A stretch of DNA of 64,000 nt from Streptomyces camelliae (GCF_027625935.1 NZ_CP115300.1:930001-994000), one strand, 5' to 3'; positions 51,826 through 61,266 are shown, numbered from the stretch's first letter. Notes: generated by a model not told the origin, from the sequence alone. Numbers and translations: made by a program.

Positions 51826-52085
51826 CGGGAGACCGTCTCGCCCTGGTCCGTTCCGTCTTCGCGCTGCGACCGGACATCGACGCCATGGCCGCCGCGCCAC
51901 TGTCCTTCCAACTGCACACGCTCATCGGCATGCTGCTCTTCGCCATCTGGCCGTTCACCCGGCTCGTGCACGCCTTCACCGCGCCTGTCGGCTATCTGTT
52001 CCGGCCGTACATCGTCCAGCGGTCGCGGACTGTCGGCGTCCGATCGCAGCAGCGGCGCCGCGGCTGGGAAGGTTCGGGCTCGTAG
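51826..52085 (+). pseudogene. narI: 3' remnant of a respiratory nitrate reductase gamma subunit (narI)
   Basis: The conserved NarI C-terminus is readable but split by one missing base. RETVSPW is in the frame at 51826-51846. A one-base deletion after 51846 moves the continuation RSVFALRPDIDAMAAAPLSF, then QLHTLIGMLLFAIWPFTRLV and HAFTAPVGYLFRPYIVQRSR, into the other frame ending at the TAG 52083-52085. This region is the last heme-bearing helix and cytoplasmic tail of the cytochrome b subunit. Nothing of narG, narH, narJ or the rest of narI precedes it, so this is a truncated relic. Confidence 0.82.
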
Positions 52086-52180
52086 CGTAAGGGAATGTGT
52101 CCACGCCCGCCGGTTCCACGGCTGTCCACAGACGCCGGTGCCGGATTGCGGCCTTGTCCTACCGCCTCCACGATGAAGGC

Positions 52181-53866
52181 ATGGTTCCCGTCGGTCCTGC
52201 CGACCGTCTCGACGCGTTCCGGGCCCTGGCCGACCGACGTGGACGGCCTGGAGACAGGCTGATCGAGTCACTGGCCGAGGCAAGGGCGGGAACGGCGGAC
52301 GGCCCGGAGGTCTGGGCACCGGCTGTCGCCGCCCGACTCGGACTGCCCGCTGCCGCCGCGCTCGGACCGGCCAGCTACTACGCGGACCTCGCCGCCTCGC
52401 ACCGCGACCGTCATGTCCGGGTGTGCACCGCGACGGCGTGCTTCGCAGCGCAAGCCGGACGGCACCTCGCCGATGTGGCGCACGAGCTGGGCGTCACCCC
52501 CGGCACGACCTCACCGCGCGATGACGTATCGGTGCAGGCCGTCCGCTGTCTGGGCTACTGCTATACCGGACCCGCGGCGCTCGACGGCGACACGCCCTGC
52601 ACAGGTCCGAACCTCGTCGATCAGCTTGCCGGGCGGCAGCCACCGCGGGCACCGGAGATCCCGGCGGCCGACGACACCGGCGACCCGGTTCTGCTGGGCG
52701 GTGTGGTGTCCGGTGAGCCCGCGTGGCAGGTGTGGCCGGGGACGGTGACGGCGCACACTCCGGACGAGGTTCACCGGGAGGTGGCGGCATCCGGGCTGCG
52801 AGGGCGGGGCGGCGCGGGTTTCCGGGTGGCCGCGAAGTGGGAGGCGGCCGGCCGCGCACCCGGCACCGTGGTGGTGGCCAACGGCGACGAAGGCGATCCG
52901 GGCTCGTACGCCGACCGGCTGCTGATGGAGGCCGACCCGGCGCGCGTGCTGGAGGGCTTGGCCCTGGCCTGCTTCGCGTGCGGCGCCCGCCGGGGGATCG
53001 TGCTGGTCCGCTCCGAGTACCCGGCCGCTCTGGCACGGATGCGGGAAGCCGTCGGGCAGGCGTACGCCGACGGCCATCTCGGCCCGTCCGCACACGGAAC
53101 AGGCACCGCACTGGACATCCAGGTCGTCGAGGGCGCCGGATCCTACGTCGCCGGTGAGGAGACCGCACTGATCGCGGGGCTGGAGGGCGGCAGGGGATGC
53201 GCCCGGCCGCGCCCGCCGTACCCGACGCAGAGGGGACTGTGGGACGCGCCGACCGTGGTCAACAACGTCGAGACCCTCGCGGCCGTCCCCTGGATCGTCC
53301 GGCGCGGTGGCGCCGCCTACGCCCGGAGAGGGACGTCCGCCGAGCCCGGGACGAAGCTGGTCTGCCTGTCCGAGCGGTTCGCCCGGCCGGGCTGCTACGA
53401 GGTCGAACTCGGCACCCCGATACGGCGGCTCGTCCACGAGCTGGGCAGCGGCCTGAAGGACGGCGCCGAACTGGCCGCGCTCCAGGTCGGCGGGCCGCTG
53501 GGCGGGTTCCTCGCCGCCGGCTCGCTGGATGTGCCCTTGTCGGAGGCAGGCCTGTCAGCCCGGGGCGCGGCCCTCGGCCACGCCGGTCTGGTCGCCTTCG
53601 ACCAGCAGGTGACACCGGAGGAAGTACTGCGGCACGTCTGGGAGTTCGCCGCGGCCGAGAGCTGCGGTGCGTGCTCGCCCTGCCGGGTCGGCTCGCGCCG
53701 AGGGCTGGACATGGCGTCCGCCGGTGCTCCGCCGGGGCCGGAGTGGGCGCGGCTTTCGCGTGTCCTGTCCGAGGCGAGCCTGTGTGCCTTCGGCCGGCGG
53801 ATCCCGCCTGCCGTGCACAGCCTTGCCCGCGCCTACGGGGATCGACTGGCGGGATGGGGACCGTGA
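52181..53866 (+). CDS. NuoE-NuoF fusion, diaphorase subunit of formate dehydrogenase
   Basis: Protein of about 561 aa. The N-terminal thioredoxin-like [2Fe-2S] domain has CTATAC (Cys82 and Cys87) and CLGYC. The NuoF part binds FMN/NAD (GLRGRGGAGFRVAAKWEAAG, then NGDEGDPGSYADRLLMEADP, EETALIAGLEGGRG and PTVVNNVETLA) and a [4Fe-4S] cluster (ESCGACSPCRVG and SLCAFGR). Such FdsB/FdhB-like subunits reduce NAD+ with electrons from the molybdenum subunit encoded next. The ATG at 52181 fits (VPVGPADRLDAFRALADRRG). A longer GTG start at 52097 is possible. It overlaps fdhA by 13 bp. Confidence 0.9.
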   Translation: MVPVGPADRLDAFRALADRRGRPGDRLIESLAEARAGTADGPEVWAPAVAARLGLPAAAALGPASYYADLAASHRDRHVRVCTATACFAAQAGRHLADVAHELGVTPGTTSPRDDVSVQAVRCLGYCYTGPAALDGDTPCTGPNLVDQLAGRQPPRAPEIPAADDTGDPVLLGGVVSGEPAWQVWPGTVTAHTPDEVHREVAASGLRGRGGAGFRVAAKWEAAGRAPGTVVVANGDEGDPGSYADRLLMEADPARVLEGLALACFACGARRGIVLVRSEYPAALARMREAVGQAYADGHLGPSAHGTGTALDIQVVEGAGSYVAGEETALIAGLEGGRGCARPRPPYPTQRGLWDAPTVVNNVETLAAVPWIVRRGGAAYARRGTSAEPGTKLVCLSERFARPGCYEVELGTPIRRLVHELGSGLKDGAELAALQVGGPLGGFLAAGSLDVPLSEAGLSARGAALGHAGLVAFDQQVTPEEVLRHVWEFAAAESCGACSPCRVGSRRGLDMASAGAPPGPEWARLSRVLSEASLCAFGRRIPPAVHSLARAYGDRLAGWGP

Positions 53867-56556
53867 CCGGAATCGAGATCGAGGTCGACGGCAGGCGCGT
53901 TCGACTACCCGAGGGGGCTTCGCTGCTCACGGCGGTGCGGGCGGCCGGGATCGAGCTGCCCGCGCTGTGCTCCGACGACCGGCTCAGCCCTGCGGGTTCC
54001 TGCCGGACCTGCCTGGTGCGGGCCGACGGGCTGATCGCGGCGGCCTGTGTCACACCGGCGTCCTCCGGTGTCCGGGTCGAGACCGCGACCGAGGACCTTG
54101 TGCAGTTGCGCCGGGACGCGGTGGAGCTCATCGCCTCCGCTCTGCCACCGCGGGCCCTCACCGGCATGCCGGACAACCCCAGCGAACTGGCCCAGGTCTG
54201 CCGGTCCCTGGGGATCGGGACCGAAGCGGCGCAGGGTGCCGGAGGCCGGGGCGGGGACGACTCCCACCCGTACGTCCGTCTCGACCGGGACCTGTGCATC
54301 GCCTGCGGCCGGTGTGTACGGATGTGCGCCGAGGTACAGGGCACGTTCGCACTCACCCTGGTCGGCCGGGGCGGCGACACAGTCGTGGCACCCGGCACCG
54401 GCGGGCCCTGGGCGGAGTCGGACTGCGTGGCCTGCGGAGGCTGCGTCGACACCTGCCCCACCGGCGCGATCACCGAGCCGGGGCCGGCGCGCGGGCTCAC
54501 TTCCGCCAGCCGCCCGGCCGCGGCCCGGACACGCACCACCTGCGGCTACTGCGGAGTCGGCTGTTCCCTGGAGGTCGCCACCCACGACGGCGAGGTCACC
54601 GCGGTTCTGCCCGCTCGGGACGGGCCGGTCAACCGAGGGCACGCGTGCGTCAAGGGGCGCTTCGCCCACGGATATCTCACCTCCCCCGAGCGGCTCACGA
54701 GGCCACTGCTCCGACGCGACGGCAGCCTGGTGACCGTCGGCTGGGACGAGGCGCTGGATCACGTGGCCCGGGGCCTGCGCGCGGCCATGGAGGCGGGTGG
54801 CCCGGACGCCGTGGCGGCCATCTCCTCGGCCCGTGCCACCAACGAGGAGAACTACCTCGTCCAGAAGTTCATGCGGGTCGCGATCGGCACCAACAGCGTC
54901 GACAACTGCTCCCGCCTCTGCCACTCCCCGTCCGCCGCCGGCCTGGCCGCCTCCTTCGGGCTCCCCGGCGGTACCGACACCTTCGACGACGTCGAGCGGG
55001 CCGACTGCCTCCTCGTGGTCGGGGCCAACCCCGTCGAGGCCCACCCGGTGATCGGTGCGCGCCTGCTCCAACGGGTTTTGCACGGCGCCCGGCTGGTCGT
55101 CGCCGATCCCCGGTCCGTCGGGCTGGCCGTGCACGCGGACGTGCATCTGCGGCCCCGTCCCGGCACCAACGTCGCGCTCTTCCATGGGCTCGCCCACATC
55201 ATGCTCACCGAAGGGATGGCCGACGAGGAGTTCCTGCGTGCGCGCGCCACCGGTCTGAAGGAACTCACTGACCTGCTGGCCGACTACCCGCCCGACCGGG
55301 TCGCGGGCATCACCGGAGTGCCCGCCGCAGACCTGGTCGCCGCCGCCCGCCTCTACGGGAGGGCCGAACATCCGGCGATCATCTACGGCCTGGGCGTCAC
55401 CGAGCACCTCCACGGCACCGACGGAGTGCGGTCCCTGGCCAACCTGGCGATCCTTCGCGGCGCCGTCGGCACCGACCGCGGCTTCGGGGTCAGCCCGCTA
55501 CGCGGTCAGAACAACGTCCAGGGCGCCTCCGACATGGGCGCGTTGCCGGACGTCCTGCCGGGGTACGGAAAGGTGACCGACCCCGCGGTCCGCGCACGGG
55601 CCGAGGAAGTGTGGGGCGCACCGGTTCCGGAACGGCCCGGCCTGCGCATCCCGCAGATGTTCGCGGCGGCCCGAGCCGGCGCGCTGCGGGCGCTGTGGGT
55701 CATCGGCGAGGACGTCTGCGCCACCGATCCGGACACGAACCGGGTGGCCCGGGCCCTGGACGCCTGCCCGCTCGTCGTCTGCAACGAACTGTTCCTGTCC
55801 GAGACCGCCCGGCACGCCGACGTCGTGCTGCCGGTCGCGTCCTGGCTGGAGAAGGACGGAACCTTCGTCAACTTCGACCGCCGGTTCCAGCGGGTCCGCC
55901 CTGCCGTAGCCCCACCCGGAGAAGCCCGGACCGACTTCGACACCGTACGGTCGCTGGCCACGGTGATGGGGGTCGACCTCGGCTGCCCGACTCCGGCCGA
56001 TGCCCTCGCCGAGTGCGGACGACTCGCACCCGTCTTCGCCGGGCTCTCCCACGACCGGCTCGACCGCGAGGGCGCCGTGCCGTGGCCCTGCCCCGACCCC
56101 GACCGTCCTGGGGAGGCCAAGCTGTACACGGAGCGGTTCGCCACGCCGGACGGGCGGGCCCACCTTGCCGCGGCCCCCTACCTCCCCCCAGGCGAGCAGC
56201 CCGACGACGACTATCCGCTGGTGCTGGTCACCGGGCGCCGGTGGGCGCACTACAACTCCGGCAGCATGACGCGACGCGGCGGCAATCTCGCGCTCGATCC
56301 GGTCGACTTCCTGGACCTCCATCCCGACGACGCCACCCGGTACGGCGTGCGGGACGGCGCGCAGGTCACCGTGGAGAGCCGATACGGCCGAGCCTCGCTC
56401 ACCGCCCGCACCAGCGAGCAGACAGTCCCCGGCCAGGTCTTCTGCTCCTTCCACTTCCCGGCGAGCGGGGTGAACCGCCTCACCTCCGACCAGGCGGACA
56501 CCGTCACGTCCTGCCCCGAGTACAAGGTCACGGCGGTCCGCGTGGCCGCGCTGTGA
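53854..56556 (+). CDS. fdhA: molybdopterin-dependent formate dehydrogenase, catalytic subunit
   Basis: Protein of 900 aa. The N-terminal plant-type [2Fe-2S] domain (CSDDRLSPAGSCRTC) is followed by a double [4Fe-4S] ferredoxin domain (LCIACGRCVRMCAEV, DCVACGGCVDTCPTGAI). The Mo-bisPGD catalytic domain opens with CGYCGVGCSLEV and GHACVKGRF. The catalytic position in NSVDNCSRLCHSPSAAGL is Cys356 rather than selenocysteine. C-terminal binding motifs are ELFLSETARHADVVLPVASW, NFDRRFQRVRPAV and GRRWAHYNSGSMTRR. It oxidises formate to CO2 (or a related reaction). No fdhD or accessory gene is adjacent. Start could alternatively be the GTG at 53863 (GTGA overlap). Confidence 0.93.
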   Translation: MGTVTGIEIEVDGRRVRLPEGASLLTAVRAAGIELPALCSDDRLSPAGSCRTCLVRADGLIAAACVTPASSGVRVETATEDLVQLRRDAVELIASALPPRALTGMPDNPSELAQVCRSLGIGTEAAQGAGGRGGDDSHPYVRLDRDLCIACGRCVRMCAEVQGTFALTLVGRGGDTVVAPGTGGPWAESDCVACGGCVDTCPTGAITEPGPARGLTSASRPAAARTRTTCGYCGVGCSLEVATHDGEVTAVLPARDGPVNRGHACVKGRFAHGYLTSPERLTRPLLRRDGSLVTVGWDEALDHVARGLRAAMEAGGPDAVAAISSARATNEENYLVQKFMRVAIGTNSVDNCSRLCHSPSAAGLAASFGLPGGTDTFDDVERADCLLVVGANPVEAHPVIGARLLQRVLHGARLVVADPRSVGLAVHADVHLRPRPGTNVALFHGLAHIMLTEGMADEEFLRARATGLKELTDLLADYPPDRVAGITGVPAADLVAAARLYGRAEHPAIIYGLGVTEHLHGTDGVRSLANLAILRGAVGTDRGFGVSPLRGQNNVQGASDMGALPDVLPGYGKVTDPAVRARAEEVWGAPVPERPGLRIPQMFAAARAGALRALWVIGEDVCATDPDTNRVARALDACPLVVCNELFLSETARHADVVLPVASWLEKDGTFVNFDRRFQRVRPAVAPPGEARTDFDTVRSLATVMGVDLGCPTPADALAECGRLAPVFAGLSHDRLDREGAVPWPCPDPDRPGEAKLYTERFATPDGRAHLAAAPYLPPGEQPDDDYPLVLVTGRRWAHYNSGSMTRRGGNLALDPVDFLDLHPDDATRYGVRDGAQVTVESRYGRASLTARTSEQTVPGQVFCSFHFPASGVNRLTSDQADTVTSCPEYKVTAVRVAAL

Positions 56557-56581
56557 CGGCGACGGTCCGAGGCGCTCGGCA

Positions 56582-59401
56582 ATGGGTACCGGAACCCCCG
56601 TACTGACGCCCGGAGACGGAGGCCGCGGGCCGACGGCGCCGAGCGGGACCCGCGCCCCTGTGGTGCAGACACTGCCAGCCGAGAAGGTCTTCGCCGCGCT
56701 GGACACCTCGCCCCGCGGACTGGCGTCGGCGGACGCCGCGGCGCGGAGGGACCGGTTCGGGCCCAACGAGCTGCCGCCCGCCGGACACAGGGGACTGTGG
56801 CGAGACCTCGTCGGCCAGTTCACCGACCTCTTCGCCGTCGTGCTGCTGGTCGCATCGGCGATCACGTTCCTGGCGTACGGGCTTCAGGAGCCCCGGGACG
56901 TGGGCACCCTGCAACTGGCCGTGGCGATTCTGGGCGTGGTGGTGCTGAACGCGGCGATCGGCTTCGCTCAGGAGTATTCGGCCGAGCGGACGGCGGAGTC
57001 GCTGCAGGCGATGGTGCCGCACACGTGTCGGGTGCTACGCGACGGTGAACGCCGGGAGCTGCCTGCCCGGGAACTGGTGCCCGGGGATGTCGTCGTCCTG
57101 GAGGCCGGGGACGCGGTGTCGGCGGACTGCCGACTCGTGGAGGCCCATGAGGCCTCCGTGAACAACGCGGCTCTGACGGGCGAGAGTGATGCCGTCGGCC
57201 GTACGGCCGACCCGGTGGCGGCCGGACCGGTGCTTCAGGCCCGCAACTGTGTGTTCATGGGCACCGATGTCGTGGCGGGATCCGCGAAGGCCGTGGTGTT
57301 CGCCACGGGTGCGGCCACCGAATTCGGAGGGATCTTCCGGCTGGCGGCAGCGGCGCCGCGCCAGAAGACTCCCCTGCAACGCCAGGTCGCCTCGATGGCC
57401 CGCCGGGTGGCGTGCACGGCGCTGGCGATCGGGGCGGCCCTGTTCGCGGTGCGCGTGCCCACCGGGCAGCCGTTCGTCGAGACGTTCGTGTTCGCCCTGG
57501 GAGTGATGGTCGCCCTGGTACCCGAGGGGCTGCCCGCGACGCTGTCGGTGTCGCTGGCGATCGGCGTGCGGCGCATGGCCCGCCAGCATGCGCTGGTCAA
57601 GCAGTTGCTGGCGGTGGAGGCGCTGGGGTCCACCACCGTCGTGTGCACGGACAAGACCGGGACGCTCACCCAGGCCGAGATGACCGTCGTGCAGGTGTGG
57701 GCCGGGGGTGTGCCGCACGCCGTGTCCGGGGTGGGGTACGCGCCGGTCGGCGACGTGGCCGACCCGCAGCCGGTGCGCGACCTCCTGCGGGCGGCGGGGC
57801 TGTGCTGCAACGCCCGGCTGGTCCCCCCATCGGACCGCCAGGGCTGGCGGGTGCTCGGCGACACCACCGAGGGGGCGCTGCTCGTCGCCGCGGCGAAGGC
57901 GGGTCTGTCCCTGGCCGCCGAGGAGGCCGCGGCACCACGCGTTGCGGAGTTTCCCTTCGACTCGACGCGCAAGCTGATGAGCACCGTGCACGCGACCACG
58001 GGAAGCCGCGGCTACAGCGCGTACGTGAAGGGCGCACCGCAGGAGCTGCTCGCCCGCTGCACCGCCATCGACTGGAGGGGCGAGCGACAGCCGCTGGCCG
58101 ACGAGCTGCGGACGGCGGTGACCACCGCCAACGACCAGCTGGCCTCCCAGGGACTACGCGTGCTGGCGGCGGCATCACGGCCCCTTGCCGACTCCCACCC
58201 CGCCCAGGACGAGGCCGAATCTGACCTCACGTTCCTGGGCCTCGTCGGCATGCTCGATCCGCCGCGGCCGGAGGTCAGCGACGCCGTCGACGCCTGCCGG
58301 CATGCCGGGATCCGCATCGTCATGGTCACCGGTGACCACCCGCTGACCGCCGAGGCCGTCGCCCGCCGCGTGGGCATCGTGCGCGGGCCCGCCCCGATCG
58401 TCGTGACCGGCACCCGACTGGACGATCTCGACGAGACCCGCCTGGACGGCCTGCTCGCCGAGTCGGGCGAGCTGCTGCTGTGCCGGGTCAGCCCCGAACA
58501 CAAGATGCGGGTGGTCACCGCTCTGCAGCGGCGCGGCGAGGTCGTCGCGGTCACCGGCGACGGTGCCAACGACGCCCCGGCCCTCAAGCACGCTGACATC
58601 GGTGTGGCGATGGGTGCCTCCGGTACCGACGTCGCCCGGGAGGCCGCGGTCATGGTGCTGCTGGACGACTCGTTCGCCTCGATCACCACCGCGGTGCGAC
58701 TGGGCCGGTCGGTCTACCAGAACATCCGCAAGTTCCTGATCTATCTCTTCAGCCACAACATCGCCGAGCTCATGCCGATTCTGGCCGCGACCTTCGCCGG
58801 CTTCCCGCTGGTCCCGATCACCGCCGTACAGATCCTCGCGATCGACCTCGGCTCCGACGTCCTGCCCGCCCTGGCGCTCGGCGCCGAGCCACCGGAACCC
58901 GACGTCATGGACCGACCACCCCGCTCCCGGCGCGAACGGCTCTTCTCGGCCGCCGCGATGGGACGGATCCTGTTCCTCGGCGGTATCCAGTCCCTCGGCG
59001 TGTGTGCCGTCTTCTTCTGGCACATCCACGCCTCCGGAATCCCGTACTCCGACTTCACCGAGGACAACACCGTCTACCGGGAGGCGATCACCATGGTCCA
59101 GGCCGGGATCGTGGTCAGCCAGTTCTTCAACGCGCTCGCCGTGCGCACCGACCGGCAGAGCGTGTTCCGGATCGGCGTGCTGTCCAACCCCTGGCTGCTC
59201 GCCGCCGGATGCTTCGGACTCGCCCTGATGGCGGCCATCAGCTACCTGCCCCCACTCCAGGCCGTCTTCCACACCGCCCCACTGAACGCGGCCGACTGGG
59301 CGGTCCTCGCCGGGTTCGGCGCGCTGCTCCTGGCCGCCGAGGAATCACGTAAAGGGTGGCTGCGGCACCGGCCCGGAAGCCGGAAGGAAGGAGCGCCATG
59401 A
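56582..59401 (+). CDS. P-type cation-transporting ATPase
   Basis: Protein of 939 aa with the P2-type layout. The N-terminal regulatory segment is LPAEKVFAALDTSPRGLASA. The actuator is ASVNNAALTGES. The phosphorylation site CTDKTGTLTQ holds Asp357, preceded by the PEGLPATLSVSLAIGVRRMA membrane motif. The nucleotide-binding KGAPQELLARC, MVTGDHPLTAEAVA and hinge TGDGANDAPALKHADIGVAM follow, and six C-terminal helices complete it. The class includes Ca2+, Na+ and CtpF-like pumps, and ion specificity cannot be told here. The ORF ends in an ATGA overlap with the first of two TrkA-like genes, suggesting a K+-sensing regulatory link (inference). Confidence 0.93.
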   Translation: MGTGTPVLTPGDGGRGPTAPSGTRAPVVQTLPAEKVFAALDTSPRGLASADAAARRDRFGPNELPPAGHRGLWRDLVGQFTDLFAVVLLVASAITFLAYGLQEPRDVGTLQLAVAILGVVVLNAAIGFAQEYSAERTAESLQAMVPHTCRVLRDGERRELPARELVPGDVVVLEAGDAVSADCRLVEAHEASVNNAALTGESDAVGRTADPVAAGPVLQARNCVFMGTDVVAGSAKAVVFATGAATEFGGIFRLAAAAPRQKTPLQRQVASMARRVACTALAIGAALFAVRVPTGQPFVETFVFALGVMVALVPEGLPATLSVSLAIGVRRMARQHALVKQLLAVEALGSTTVVCTDKTGTLTQAEMTVVQVWAGGVPHAVSGVGYAPVGDVADPQPVRDLLRAAGLCCNARLVPPSDRQGWRVLGDTTEGALLVAAAKAGLSLAAEEAAAPRVAEFPFDSTRKLMSTVHATTGSRGYSAYVKGAPQELLARCTAIDWRGERQPLADELRTAVTTANDQLASQGLRVLAAASRPLADSHPAQDEAESDLTFLGLVGMLDPPRPEVSDAVDACRHAGIRIVMVTGDHPLTAEAVARRVGIVRGPAPIVVTGTRLDDLDETRLDGLLAESGELLLCRVSPEHKMRVVTALQRRGEVVAVTGDGANDAPALKHADIGVAMGASGTDVAREAAVMVLLDDSFASITTAVRLGRSVYQNIRKFLIYLFSHNIAELMPILAATFAGFPLVPITAVQILAIDLGSDVLPALALGAEPPEPDVMDRPPRSRRERLFSAAAMGRILFLGGIQSLGVCAVFFWHIHASGIPYSDFTEDNTVYREAITMVQAGIVVSQFFNALAVRTDRQSVFRIGVLSNPWLLAAGCFGLALMAAISYLPPLQAVFHTAPLNAADWAVLAGFGALLLAAEESRKGWLRHRPGSRKEGAP

Positions 59402-60057
59402 AAGTGATCATCGCGGGCTGTGGCCGGGTGGGATCCGCGCTCGCCGTCCAGCTTGTCACCGAAGGCCACGACGTACGGCTCATCGACCGCCTGCCCAGGA
59501 CCCGCAGGCTGCTGCCGGCCGGCTTCCCGGGCCGGTTCCACGAGGGAAACGCGTACAGCCGGGCGGTGCTGGAGGCCGCCGGGGTCGAGCACGCAGACGC
59601 GTTCGTCGCCGTCACCTCGGGGGACAACAGCAACATCGTCAGCGCACGAACAGCAAAGGAGACCTACCGGGTCCCGATCGTCCTCGCCCGCATCTACGAC
59701 CCGCGCCGCGCCGACATCTACCGCGATCTCGGCATCCCCACCATCGCCAGCGTCCGCTGGACCGTGCACCAGATCCACCAGATGCTGCTGCACCGCCACC
59801 TCACGCCCGAACTCACCTTCGGCAACGGTGAAACCCTGCTGATCCGCTCCCAGCTGCCCGACTACCTCACCGGACGGCGGCTGACCGAGTTCGACGTGGA
59901 CGGTGAGATCCGGGTCGTGGAGGTCACCCGCGCCGGCCGCTCACTCCTGCCTGCCCACAGCACCCCCGCCGCACCCGGAGACCTGGTCACCTTCGCCGTC
60001 GCCGCCACCGCGCTCGGCCGTCTGCGCGGCTTTCTGGACAAGGAACTAGGGACATGA
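59398..60057 (+). CDS. TrkA-N Rossmann protein (first of two)
   Basis: Protein of 219 aa starting at the ATGA overlap with the ATPase. The nucleotide-binding motif is VIIAGCGRVGSALAVQLVTE, then HDVRLIDRLPRTRRLLP, AFVAVTSGDNSNIVSARTAK and VPIVLARIYDPRRADIYRDL. A C-terminal RCK_C-like domain follows (LTEFDVDGEIRVVEVTRAGR, LPAHSTPAAPGDLVTFAVAA). This is the architecture of the Trk/Ktr K+ channel gating subunits, which bind NAD(H) or ATP/ADP. No TrkH/KtrB membrane channel gene is adjacent. It overlaps the second copy by ATGA. Confidence 0.92.
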   Translation: MKVIIAGCGRVGSALAVQLVTEGHDVRLIDRLPRTRRLLPAGFPGRFHEGNAYSRAVLEAAGVEHADAFVAVTSGDNSNIVSARTAKETYRVPIVLARIYDPRRADIYRDLGIPTIASVRWTVHQIHQMLLHRHLTPELTFGNGETLLIRSQLPDYLTGRRLTEFDVDGEIRVVEVTRAGRSLLPAHSTPAAPGDLVTFAVAATALGRLRGFLDKELGT

Positions 60058-60719
60058 AGGCGCTCATCGCCGGCGCGGGACGTCTGGGCACCCAGATCGC
60101 CCAGGTCCTCGCCGCCGCCCGCAATGACGTCACCCTCATCGACATCGACGAGGACCGCATCACCGAGATCGCCGCGCTCAAAGGCCGCCTGCCCGTACGC
60201 CTCGTGGCCGGAGACGCCTGCGAGCCCACCCTCCTCGAACACGCCGGCGTGCTCAACACCGACCTCGTCATCGCCGCCACCGGCAACGACGAGGACAACC
60301 TCGTCATCAGCCTGCTCGCCAAGCGGCAGTTCGCCGTCCCTCGCGTCGCGGCACGCGTCAACGACGCTGAAAACGCGTGGCTCTTCGACCAGAACTGGGG
60401 AGTCGACACAGCCGTCCCCGCCGCCACCCCCCTGATCTCCCTCATCGAGGAAGCCACCGGCGCGACGGACACCGTTGCCCTGCTGCGCCTGAGCAAGGCG
60501 GGCGTCGACGTCATCGAAACCGCCATCACCTCGCGGTCCCGCGCCGCAGGCCGCACGCTCGCCGAGATCACCCTCCCCACAGGCACCGTCATCGCGACCG
60601 TCATCCGCGACGGCCAACCCACCGGCCCGGCCCCCGAGTTGCGGCTCCAGCCCGGCGACGAACTCCTCGTCGTCTCCCACGCGGCCACCGAGCAGGAGAT
60701 CCACGCCGCCTTCCAGTGA
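60054..60719 (+). CDS. TrkA-N Rossmann protein (second of two)
   Basis: Protein of 221 aa. It begins MKALIAGAGRLGTQIAQVLA, with AARNDVTLIDIDEDRITEIA and LVIAATGNDEDNLVISLLAK, then VPRVAARVNDAENAWLFDQN-like residues. The C-terminal RCK_C domain contains LPTGTVIATVIRDGQPTGPA and LQPGDELLVVSHAATEQEIH. It differs clearly from its neighbour, so the two probably form a hetero-oligomeric gating ring like that of paired Ktr/Ceo-type subunits. It ends 36 bp before a convergent CBS gene. Confidence 0.92.
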   Translation: MKALIAGAGRLGTQIAQVLAAARNDVTLIDIDEDRITEIAALKGRLPVRLVAGDACEPTLLEHAGVLNTDLVIAATGNDEDNLVISLLAKRQFAVPRVAARVNDAENAWLFDQNWGVDTAVPAATPLISLIEEATGATDTVALLRLSKAGVDVIETAITSRSRAAGRTLAEITLPTGTVIATVIRDGQPTGPAPELRLQPGDELLVVSHAATEQEIHAAFQ

Positions 60720-60755
60720 CAGCCGTCGGCCCCGGCCAAGGGCGGGCCCGAGTGG

Positions 60756-61175
60756 TCAGCGGGTCGCGCAGACCACCTCGACGAAGTGGCCCACCTGTTC
60801 CTCCGGCAGGCGACGCGCGAGGTCCGCCTCGCTGATCATGCCGATCAGGCGGTGGTTGTCGATGACCGGCAGCCGACGGATCCTGTGCTCCTCCATGGTC
60901 TGGAGGACCTGGTCCGTGTCGGCCTCGGCGTCGATCGTGACCGGCGTGCCCTGCGCCAGATGGCCCGCGGTCATGGTCTTCGGGTCCTTGCCCTTGGCGA
61001 GACACTTCACCACGATGTCCCGGTCGGTGATGATCCCGTGGAGCCGGTCGTCCGGCCCGCAGACCGGAAGAGCTCCGACGTCGAGCTCGCTCATCCGACG
61101 TGCCGCGTCCGCCAGCGTTTCGCTCTCCTGCACGCAGGTGGCGCCGGTGTGCATGATCTCCCGTGCCGTGGTCAT
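60756..61175 (-). CDS. double-CBS domain protein
   Basis: Protein of 139 aa consisting of a tandem CBS (Bateman) pair: TAREIMHTGATCVQESETLA, LDVGALPVCGPDDRLHGIIT DRDIVV-like residues, AGHLAQGTPVTIDAEADTDQ and EEHRIRRLPVIDNHRLIGMI SEADLA. These bind adenine nucleotides and act as energy-status sensors. Closely similar stand-alone CBS proteins are hypoxia- or dormancy-induced in mycobacteria and Streptomyces. It is divergent from the CBS-BON gene, sharing a 180-bp intergenic region with a palindrome. Confidence 0.94.
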   Translation of the reverse strand: MTTAREIMHTGATCVQESETLADAARRMSELDVGALPVCGPDDRLHGIITDRDIVVKCLAKGKDPKTMTAGHLAQGTPVTIDAEADTDQVLQTMEEHRIRRLPVIDNHRLIGMISEADLARRLPEEQVGHFVEVVCATR

Positions 61176-61266
61176 GGCCCGTCTCCTTCGCGCCTCGCGA
61201 TCTGCGCGGGGAGGCCCCTTGGAGCCGGACCGCCCCGGTACTCCTTACGGCCAGTGTCGGTTCTCC

